DNA from: Clostridiales bacterium
GTDB taxonomy: Bacteria > Bacillota > Clostridia > Oscillospirales > Oscillospiraceae
Length of the DNA stretch: 57,891 nt
Reading direction: 5' to 3'
Assembly (NCBI GenBank): GCA_021201185.1
Contig: JAJQFJ010000078.1
Location: forward strand, 1 to 57,891
Below the pieces are notes generated by a model that saw only the letters and a list, made by a program, of their open reading frames with translations, was not told the DNA's origin and did no database searches. Made by a program: the position numbers and the translations under genes. This document shows positions 51,249-57,891 of this stretch, piece by piece (position 1 is the first letter of the stretch; each line of letters begins with the position of its first letter).

Positions 51249-53051
51249 ATGAACGCACCAAAGGAACGCAAGGAGCTTGACCCGGCCTATACCTGGGCCA
51301 CAGAGGACATCTATCCCTCGGACGAGGCCTGGCAAGAGGCGCTAAACGCCGCCAAATCCTATCCTCAGCGGCAGAAGGCCCTGGAGGGACATCTGGCAGA
51401 CAGCCCGGAGACGCTGCTGGACGCCCTGCGGCTGGGCGACGAGATCAGCCTGGTCTGCCGGGACCTGTTCAGCTACGCTAGCCGGAAGCGGGATCAGGAC
51501 ACCCGGGTGGCCAAATATCAGGATATGTACGCCCAGGCCATGGGGCTGATGGTGGCGATCGACCAGGCGGGGGCCTGGGAGGACAATGAGATTTTGTCCA
51601 TCCCGGAGGACACTCTGGAGGACTTCTACGCCCGGGAGCCCGCCCTGACGGTCTACCGCCGGAAGCTGGAGCGCATCCGCAGCCGCCGGGAGCACATTCT
51701 CTCCCCGGCGGAGGAATCTCTGCTGGCAGGGGCCAGAGCGGTGACGGAGGGGCCGGGGGACATCTACGCCACCCTGAACAACGCCGACCTCCGGTTCCCG
51801 GACGCTGTGGACAGCCAGGGGGCGTCCCACCCCGTCACCCACGGGGGCTTCACCTCCCTGATGAACGGCCAGGACCGCGCCCTGCGCAAAAGCGCCTATG
51901 AGTCCCTGTACGGGGTCTACGGTCAGTTCCGCAACACCTGCGCCGCCGTCCTCTCCGCCCAGATGAAGCAGCTGTTGTTCACCGCCCAGGCCCGACGGTA
52001 TCCCTCTCCCCTGGCCGCCGCCCTGGACCGGACGGAGGTGCCGGAGACGGTGTACCGCAATCTCATCTCCACCGTCCGGGCCAATCTGCCCACCCTCCAC
52101 CGGTACACCGCCCTGCGGAAAAAGCTGCTGGGGGTGGACGAGCTCCACTTCTACGACATCTATACCCCCATCGTGGCGGATGCGGACTCCACCGTCCCCT
52201 ATGAGCAGGCCCAGCAGATCGTCCTGGAGGGCCTGGCCCCTCTGGGGGAGGAGTATCAGGCCATGCTCCGGGAGGGGTTCCAGAACCGGTGGATCGATGT
52301 GTATGAAAACGTGGGCAAGCGCTCCGGCGGCTATTCCTCCACCTCCACCGCCCACCCCTTCGTGCTGCTCAACTACCACGGCACCCTCAGCGATGTGTTC
52401 ACCCTGGCCCACGAGATGGGCCACTCCCTGCACACCTATCTCTCCCAGGCCCACCAGCCCACCGCCTATCAGCCCTATGTCATCTTCGTGGCGGAGGTGG
52501 CTTCCACCTGCAACGAGGCCCTGCTCATGGAGCATCTGCTGAGCAAGACCACCGGCCGCCGGGAGCGGGCCTACCTCATCAACTACTTCCTGGAGCAGTT
52601 CCGCTCCACCCTGTACCGCCAGACCATGTTCGCTGAATTCGAGCTGACGGTCAGCGAAATGACCCAGCGGGGAGAGGGCCTCACCGCCGACGCCCTGTGC
52701 GCCCTCTACCGCAAGCTCAACGAGGACTACTACGGGCCGGATATGGTGGTGGACGACCGGATCGCCCTGGAGTGGGCCAGAATCCCCCATTTCTACTACA
52801 ACTTCTACGTCTACCAGTACGCCACCGGCTACGCCGCCGCCATCGCCCTGTCCCAGCGGATTTTGAAGGAGGGCGAGCCCGCCGTCCGGGATTACCTGAA
52901 CTTCCTCTCCGGCGGCAGCTCCGCCGACCCCATCACCCTGCTCCGGGGAGCCGGGGTGGACATGGCCTCTCCCCAGCCCATCGAGCAGGCGTTGGCCCTG
53001 TTCGACAGCCTCATCGACGAGATGGAGCAGCTGATGGAGGACCCTGCGTAA
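51249..53051 (+). CDS. pepF: Oligoendopeptidase F
   Basis: A zinc metallopeptidase of family M3 that cleaves oligopeptides in the cytoplasm. The 600-residue protein has the HEMGH motif at 388-392 and the third ligand glutamate in FVAEVASTCNEALL about 25 residues later. N-terminal PepF features include DLFSYASRKRDQDTRV and LTVYRRKLERIRSRREHILS. The ATG at 51249 has GAAAGGAA upstream and gives the standard length; a GTG at 51210, overlapping the stop of the repressor gene, is less likely. It is probably cotranscribed with the LexA-like gene; a functional link is not evident. Confidence 0.96.
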   Translation: MNAPKERKELDPAYTWATEDIYPSDEAWQEALNAAKSYPQRQKALEGHLADSPETLLDALRLGDEISLVCRDLFSYASRKRDQDTRVAKYQDMYAQAMGLMVAIDQAGAWEDNEILSIPEDTLEDFYAREPALTVYRRKLERIRSRREHILSPAEESLLAGARAVTEGPGDIYATLNNADLRFPDAVDSQGASHPVTHGGFTSLMNGQDRALRKSAYESLYGVYGQFRNTCAAVLSAQMKQLLFTAQARRYPSPLAAALDRTEVPETVYRNLISTVRANLPTLHRYTALRKKLLGVDELHFYDIYTPIVADADSTVPYEQAQQIVLEGLAPLGEEYQAMLREGFQNRWIDVYENVGKRSGGYSSTSTAHPFVLLNYHGTLSDVFTLAHEMGHSLHTYLSQAHQPTAYQPYVIFVAEVASTCNEALLMEHLLSKTTGRRERAYLINYFLEQFRSTLYRQTMFAEFELTVSEMTQRGEGLTADALCALYRKLNEDYYGPDMVVDDRIALEWARIPHFYYNFYVYQYATGYAAAIALSQRILKEGEPAVRDYLNFLSGGSSADPITLLRGAGVDMASPQPIEQALALFDSLIDEMEQLMEDPA

Positions 53052-53080
53052 TATTTCACATTCAATTTACAAAATCCACG

Positions 53081-53109
53081 TTGTTTCTCCCGGTAAAATC
53101 GTGTACACT
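53081..53109 (+). promoter_or_regulatory. Promoter of the small membrane protein gene
   Basis: TTGTTT (53081-53086), 17-bp spacer and TACACT (53104-53109), 28 bp before the ATG at 53138. Confidence 0.65.
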
Positions 53110-53137
53110 AAGGAAAACAGGATCAAGGAGGTGTCCC

Positions 53138-53314
53138 ATGAATAAGACGCTCTCGAATCTGATGCTCATCTTCTCCATTCTGGCTGCCCTGACCGCCGCC
53201 GCCTTTGGCCTGCTGGCCCTGATGGACCGGATGCCCTCCCTCAGCCGGAAGCAGGAGCCCATCCGGCGGCAGTTCCTCCGGGATGAGGACGAGCTGCGCC
53301 GGGGAGAGGCGTAA
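53138..53314 (+). CDS. Small single-pass membrane protein, 58 residues
   Basis: MNKTLSNLMLIFSILAALTA begins a membrane helix (about 6-30), followed by a basic and acidic cytoplasmic-looking tail (SRKQEPIRRQFLRDEDELRR). AAGGAGGTG precedes the ATG at good spacing and a promoter lies just upstream, so the gene is credible although no family is recognised. It stands alone between pepF and the valS T-box. Confidence 0.6.
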   Translation: MNKTLSNLMLIFSILAALTAAAFGLLALMDRMPSLSRKQEPIRRQFLRDEDELRRGEA

Positions 53315-53403
53315 TTGCAGCATTTACAGCAAGCAGCCATGGCCGCCCTGATATATTCAGGGCGGCTTGTTGTTTCGTGGTCCCGCGTTTTTTCAAAGAA
53401 CGG

Positions 53404-53432
53404 TTGACAAAAACCTCCAAAATGGTTATACT
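53404..53432 (+). promoter_or_regulatory. Promoter of the valS T-box transcript
   Basis: TTGACA (53404-53409), 17-bp spacer and TATACT (53427-53432). Transcription starts just before the T-box leader. Confidence 0.88.
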
Positions 53433-53439
53433 AACCCCA

Positions 53440-53640
53440 TCTATGAACTGCTTTGATGGGGAGGAGTACGCGCTCCCGCCGGGCAAAGAGAGGCGCCGTT
53501 TGGTGGAAGGCGCTGCCGGTGCTGTGCGGAAGGTCGCCCCGGAGCTGCGGCGCTGAACGATGTGGAGTAGGCGCCGCCGGTCCCCCGCCGTTACCGGGTC
53601 ATGAGTGTGGCGCTCGCGCCAAATTCAGGTGGTACCACGG
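53440..53640 (+). promoter_or_regulatory. T-box leader of valS
   Basis: The leader carries the 14-base T-box core AGGTGGTACCACGG (53627-53640) preceded by AAATTC, as in other aminoacyl-tRNA synthetase T-boxes. Upstream are Stem I (with GAGGAGTACGCG early on) and a region GAAGGTCGCCCCGGAGC in which GTC (53533-53535), a valine codon, lies where a specifier is expected; that assignment is inference. Uncharged tRNA-Val would stabilise the antiterminator and permit valS transcription. Confidence 0.88.
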
Positions 53641-53653
53641 ACAGACACTGTTC

Positions 53654-53685
53654 GCCCTGAGCCAGAGACGGCCCGGGGCTTTTTT
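53654..53685 (+). terminator. T-box-regulated terminator before valS
   Basis: GCCCTGAGCC / GGCCCGGGGC stem followed by TTTTTT, directly after the T-box sequence. Pairing of the T-box bulge with tRNA would prevent this hairpin. Confidence 0.85.
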
Positions 53686-53728
53686 GTTGCTCCGGGGCCG
53701 ATATGAGAAAACGGAGCGTGAAGAAAAA

Positions 53729-56428
53729 ATGACAAGGGAACTGCCGAAGGTGTACGAACCTCAGAAGGTGGAGTCCCGCATTTACCAGCAGTGGGAGGAG
53801 AACGGCTGCTTCCGGGGCCACCGGGACCCGGACAAGAAGCCCTATACCATCGTCATGCCGCCCCCCAACGTGACCGGGCAGCTCCACATGGGACACGCCA
53901 TGGACAACACGTTGCAGGACATCCTCATCCGGTTCGAGCGGATGCAGGGATACGCCGCCCTGTGGGTCCCCGGCACGGACCACGCCTCCATCGCCACCGA
54001 GGCCAAGGTGGTGGAGGACATGAAGAAGGACGGGCTGACCAAGGACGACCTGGGCCGGGAGAAGTTCCTGGAGCGGGCCTGGGCCTGGAAGAACAAGTAC
54101 GGCGGCCGCATCGTCAAGCAGCTGCGCACCCTGGGCTCCTCCTGCGACTGGGAGCGGGAGCGGTTCACCATGGACGAGGGCTGCTCCGACGCGGTGAAGG
54201 AGGTCTTTGTCCGGCTGTACAATGAGGGCAAGATTTACCAGGGCAACCGGATGGTCAACTGGTGCCCCCGGTGCGACACCTCCATCTCCGACGCCGAGGT
54301 GGAGTACGAGGAGCAGGACGGCCACTTCTGGCACCTGCTCTACCAGGTGAAGAAGACGGGAGAGTATCTGGAGCTGGCCACCACCCGTCCGGAGACCATG
54401 CTGGGCGACACCGCCGTGGCCATCAATGCCGACGACCCCCGGTATGCCCATCTCCACGGCTGCCACGCCATCCTGCCTCTGCTGAACAAGGAAATTCCCA
54501 TTGTCTGCGACGAGCACGCGGACATGACTAAGGGCACCGGCGTGGTGAAGATCACCCCCGCCCACGACCCCAACGACTTCGAGGTGGGCAAGCGGCACAG
54601 CCTGCCCTTCGTCCGGGTGTTCACCTATGACGGACGAATGACCGGCCCGGAGGACGTGGCGGCATATCAGGCCCTTATCGCCTCCGGCCACGCTCCCGCC
54701 GACGAGCCGGAGGTGCTGGACTGCGGCAAGTACGCCGGTATGACCACCGGTGAGGCCCGGAAGGCCATCCTGGCCGACCTGGAGACCTGCGGCGCGCTGA
54801 AATTCGTGGAGCCCCTGAAGCACGACGTGGGCACCTGCTACCGGTGCCACACCAACATCGAGCCCATGGTGTCCAAGCAGTGGTTCGTGCGGATGCAGTC
54901 CCTGACGGAGCCTGCGGTGAAGGCGGTGGAGGACGGGGAGATCAAATTCGTCCCCGAGCGGTTCACCCGGAACTATCTCAACTGGATGAGCAACACCCGG
55001 GACTGGTGCATCTCCCGTCAGCTGTGGTGGGGCCATCAGATCCCCGCCTGGTACTGCGACGAGTGTGGCGAGACGGTGGTGGCGAAAGAGGCCCCCTCCG
55101 TCTGCCCCAAGTGCGGCTGCACCCATCTGACCCAGGACCCGGACACCCTGGACACCTGGTTCTCCTCCGCCCTGTGGCCCTTCTCCACCCTGGGCTGGCC
55201 GGACGAGAGCAGCGAGGACTACAACTACTTCTACCCCACCGACACCCTGGTCACCGGCTATGACATCATCGGCTTCTGGGTGTCCCGGATGATCTTCTCC
55301 GGCCTGGCCTATACGGACAAGGCCCCCTTCCACACCGTCTTTGTCCATGGCATCGTCCGGGACAGCCAGGGCCGGAAGATGTCCAAGAGCCTGGGCAACG
55401 GCATCGACCCCCTGGAGGTCATCGACCAGTACGGGGCGGACGCCCTGCGGCTGATGCTGGTCATGGGTTCTACCCCCGGCAACGATATGCGCTACAGCGA
55501 GGAAAAGGTGAAGGCCATGCGCAACTTCGCCAACAAGCTGTGGAACGCCAGCCGGTTCCTGATGATGAACCTGACCATCGAGAAAAACGAGCTGCCGGAG
55601 ACCCTGGCCCTGGAGGACAAGTGGATCCTCTCCAAGCTGAACACCGTCATCCGGGAGGTCACCGCCAACCTGGAGAAGTTCGAGCTGGGTGTCGCCGCTC
55701 AGAAGATTTACGACTTCGTGTGGGACAGCTATTGTGACTGGTATATCGAGCTGACCAAGGCCCGGCTCACCGGGGACGACGAGGGGGCCAAGATTCAGGC
55801 CCAGCAGGTGCTGTGCTACGTCCTCACCGACATCCTCAAGCTGCTCCATCCCTTCATGCCCTTTATCACCGAGGAGATTTGGCAGGCCCTGCCCCATGAG
55901 GGCGACTTCCTCATGCTCCAGTCCTGGCCGGTGGAGAGCGATTCCCTGTCCTTCCCGGAGGACGAGGCCACCATGGAAAAGGTCATGGACGCCATCAAGG
56001 CCGTCCGTGCCCGCCGGGCGGAGATGAACGTGGCCCCCAGCCGCAAGGCGGAGCTGACGGTCGTGACCGCCTTGCCCCAGGTGTTCCGGGCGGGAGAGCC
56101 CTTCTTCCAGCGCCTGGCCGCCACCACCACGGTGACGGTGCAGGAGGAGGCCCCCGCCTCTCTGGAGGGTCTGGTCAGCCTGGTCGCCGCCGACGCCAAG
56201 CTGTATATCCCCCTGGCGGAACTGGTGGACCTGGAGGGCGAGCGGAAGCGCATCTCCAAGGAGCTGGACAAGAAGCGGAAGTACCTGGCGGGCATCCAGG
56301 CGAAGCTCTCCAACGAGAAGTTCGTCTCCAAGGCCCCGGCCAACGTCATCCAGCAGCAGCGGGACAACCTGGACAAGACCGCCCGGGAGATCGCCCAGCT
56401 GGAGGAGTCCCTGAGCGCCCTGGGATAA
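53729..56428 (+). CDS. valS: Valyl-tRNA synthetase
   Basis: Charges tRNA-Val. The 899-residue class I synthetase has HMGH (53-56, the HIGH motif), the CP1 editing domain with a Cys-rich zinc-type segment, KMSKS (550-554), the anticodon-binding helical bundle and a C-terminal coiled coil (about 830-899, ERKRISKELDKKRKYLAGI) that contacts the tRNA core. The ATG at 53729 begins MTRELPKVYEPQKVE, the family start; the frame runs upstream through the T-box and is not coding there. Expression should be controlled by the T-box leader. Confidence 0.98.
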   Translation: MTRELPKVYEPQKVESRIYQQWEENGCFRGHRDPDKKPYTIVMPPPNVTGQLHMGHAMDNTLQDILIRFERMQGYAALWVPGTDHASIATEAKVVEDMKKDGLTKDDLGREKFLERAWAWKNKYGGRIVKQLRTLGSSCDWERERFTMDEGCSDAVKEVFVRLYNEGKIYQGNRMVNWCPRCDTSISDAEVEYEEQDGHFWHLLYQVKKTGEYLELATTRPETMLGDTAVAINADDPRYAHLHGCHAILPLLNKEIPIVCDEHADMTKGTGVVKITPAHDPNDFEVGKRHSLPFVRVFTYDGRMTGPEDVAAYQALIASGHAPADEPEVLDCGKYAGMTTGEARKAILADLETCGALKFVEPLKHDVGTCYRCHTNIEPMVSKQWFVRMQSLTEPAVKAVEDGEIKFVPERFTRNYLNWMSNTRDWCISRQLWWGHQIPAWYCDECGETVVAKEAPSVCPKCGCTHLTQDPDTLDTWFSSALWPFSTLGWPDESSEDYNYFYPTDTLVTGYDIIGFWVSRMIFSGLAYTDKAPFHTVFVHGIVRDSQGRKMSKSLGNGIDPLEVIDQYGADALRLMLVMGSTPGNDMRYSEEKVKAMRNFANKLWNASRFLMMNLTIEKNELPETLALEDKWILSKLNTVIREVTANLEKFELGVAAQKIYDFVWDSYCDWYIELTKARLTGDDEGAKIQAQQVLCYVLTDILKLLHPFMPFITEEIWQALPHEGDFLMLQSWPVESDSLSFPEDEATMEKVMDAIKAVRARRAEMNVAPSRKAELTVVTALPQVFRAGEPFFQRLAATTTVTVQEEAPASLEGLVSLVAADAKLYIPLAELVDLEGERKRISKELDKKRKYLAGIQAKLSNEKFVSKAPANVIQQQRDNLDKTAREIAQLEESLSALG

Positions 56429-56433
56429 CCGCA

Positions 56434-56490
56434 CAGGACAAACTGTTGCGCCCCATGTGCGGCAAGGCACATGGGGCGCAGCTTGTCCTG
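56434..56490 (+). terminator. Long hairpin after valS
   Basis: CAGGACAA..CTG..GCGCCCCATGTGC pairs with GCACATGGGGCGC.G..TTGTCCTG (more than 20 pairs with small bulges), five bp past the stop. Only TT follows, so it may stabilise the 3' end or terminate weakly. Confidence 0.6.
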
Positions 56491-56527
56491 TTACGGCAGA
56501 CTGCAATCCTTAAAAATTACGTTTGGA

Positions 56528-56556
56528 TTGCACTTTTTGGTAAAGCATGATATAGT
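56528..56556 (+). promoter_or_regulatory. Promoter of the AT-rich orphan gene
   Basis: TTGCAC (56528-56533), 17-bp spacer and TATAGT (56551-56556), 33 bp before the GTG start. Confidence 0.65.
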
Positions 56557-56588
56557 ATGATTAGCTTTTGGAAGAGGGGGTTATTGTT

Positions 56589-57122
56589 GTGGGATTAAGA
56601 GAGAAATATGGGAAGAAACTTGAAATGCAGGGGTTTGAACCAATCGACTTAAACGAAGAAGATGTGAGAGTTATATTTGAAAGATGTTTACTCAGAGATA
56701 AAAGTAAAATGACAAGAGATGTTGTAACAGAAGGCATTTTGTTCCCAAGTATTTTGGGATATTCCAGAGACGACTTAGAGTTTATATCATTTGATAAAAA
56801 GACGATATTAGATAACAAGAGAAACATCGAATATCTATTTGGGCAGCTGTACGCTACACACAATTTAGACAGAACATCTTTACATTTGAAGGATTTTTCC
56901 AAAAAATATTCCGATGAAGAATGGGCAGCAGATAAAGTGAACGTATTGAGGCTTCTTTATATGGGATGTTGCCCAGAGACAGATTGTGTATCGTGTTTTA
57001 ATCACAAGAAAAACGATACAGCCTTTTTGCTAGATGATTTGAAGCCCACCTTATCCCCCAACGACCCCAACTTCCCGGAATGGTGGGCGAATCACAAATC
57101 CGAATGGGAAGAGGGTAAATAG
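56589..57122 (+). CDS. AT-rich orphan protein of unknown function
   Basis: A 177-residue protein I do not recognise. GTG 56589 follows GAGGGGG at acceptable spacing; a TTG seven codons upstream is the alternative. The sequence is charged and helical, with a Cys cluster CCPETDCVSC (about residues 131-140) that could bind metal, and ends in a Trp-rich segment FPEWWANHKSEWEEGK. Base and codon use are AT-rich (AGA, ATA, TTA codons) up to about 57035, then shift abruptly to GC-rich for the last 29 codons. This suggests an acquired gene with an end fused to host sequence. It has its own promoter and terminator. Confidence 0.75.
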   Translation: MGLREKYGKKLEMQGFEPIDLNEEDVRVIFERCLLRDKSKMTRDVVTEGILFPSILGYSRDDLEFISFDKKTILDNKRNIEYLFGQLYATHNLDRTSLHLKDFSKKYSDEEWAADKVNVLRLLYMGCCPETDCVSCFNHKKNDTAFLLDDLKPTLSPNDPNFPEWWANHKSEWEEGK

Positions 57123-57148
57123 GCAGCACAGCGCCTTTTAACAGACTG

Positions 57149-57181
57149 AACCGGCCCCCGCCGAAGCGGGGGCCGGTTTTT
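57149..57181 (+). terminator. Terminator of the orphan gene
   Basis: AACCGGCCCCCGC / GCGGGGGCCGGTT (13 bp, four-base loop) followed by TTT. It separates the orphan gene from the convergent pyruvate:ferredoxin oxidoreductase gene. Confidence 0.92.
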
Positions 57182-57215
57182 GTGGTTTATACTGTGCTGA
57201 TGCGGTGTCTGCGGC

Positions 57216-57891
<676 letters not shown>

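Noticed and set aside
53453..53728. In-frame N-terminal extension of valS
   Set aside because: It would translate the T-box and terminator. The family start is at 53729.
53591..56506. A 971-codon open frame antisense to valS
   Set aside because: It mirrors valS and crosses the T-box; the translation is Gly/Val/His-rich without domains. A GC-driven shadow.

Overview
This 57.9 kb window is GC-rich chromosomal DNA that reads like a spore-forming member of the Clostridia (Bacillota), most like the high-GC gut Oscillospiraceae (Flavonifractor, Pseudoflavonifractor or Lawsonibacter type). That placement is inferred from gene content: CIRCE-controlled hrcA-grpE, a complete S10-spc-alpha ribosomal cluster with a KOW protein between map and infA, HPr kinase, spore genes (spoVB, spoIIID, yabP, yabQ, dacF-like), a T-box in front of valS, a tetrahydrofolate riboswitch in front of folT, and pyruvate:ferredoxin oxidoreductase. 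No rRNA, tRNA, CRISPR array, prophage or transposase gene was seen.

Layout. 1-1.9 kb: hrcA-grpE on the minus strand, with dnaK presumably just off the left edge. 2.0-4.2 kb: folT-folC under a class I THF riboswitch with an intrinsic terminator. 4.2-6.4 kb: malQ and an Sfp-type phosphopantetheinyl transferase. 6.5-23.0 kb: one long minus-strand superoperon, rpsJ to rplQ, carrying ribosomal proteins, secY, adk, map, infA and rpoA. 23.1-32.5 kb: a very large TagF-like glycerophosphotransferase, two D,D-carboxypeptidases, an orphan PTS IIB protein, a HAD hydrolase, an ABC exporter and secG. 32.6-37.6 kb: birA, an AT-richer flavin reductase/HxlR pair, an orphan response regulator, a D-2-hydroxyacid dehydrogenase and a Crp/Fnr regulator. 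38-43.5 kb: rpmB, hprK-glcK, two small membrane proteins, spoVB and spoIIID. 43.6-44.9 kb: rpsF-ssb-rpsR. 44.9-48.2 kb: an amidohydrolase-rpiB-FGGY kinase operon. 48.6-50.3 kb: yabP-yabQ-divIC-S1 protein, the same order as in Bacillus. 50.5-57.2 kb: a LexA-like repressor, pepF, a small membrane protein, T-box-valS and an AT-rich orphan gene. 57.2 kb to the end: the C-terminal part of pyruvate:ferredoxin oxidoreductase.

The gene content is mostly housekeeping: translation and secretion, folate salvage, cell-wall maturation and sporulation, and carbon control (HprK, glucokinase, a Crp-like regulator, a PTS fragment). The most unusual object is a 164-bp, fully palindromically closed repeat present twice at equal length (22222-22385 and 50374-50537), with compensatory changes in its stems and end-fragments at 34.9 and 36.8 kb. 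One copy sits inside the ribosomal superoperon between rpsJ and rplC. Other points for a second look are the AT-rich orphan gene with an internal GC step, the roughly 640-residue unassigned N-terminus of the TagF-like protein, a palindrome cluster at 48.2-48.4 kb, a structured region with a well-placed small ORF at 37.6-38.0 kb, a hydroxyacid dehydrogenase that reads through its own terminator, and an insertion between the metal ligands of methionine aminopeptidase.
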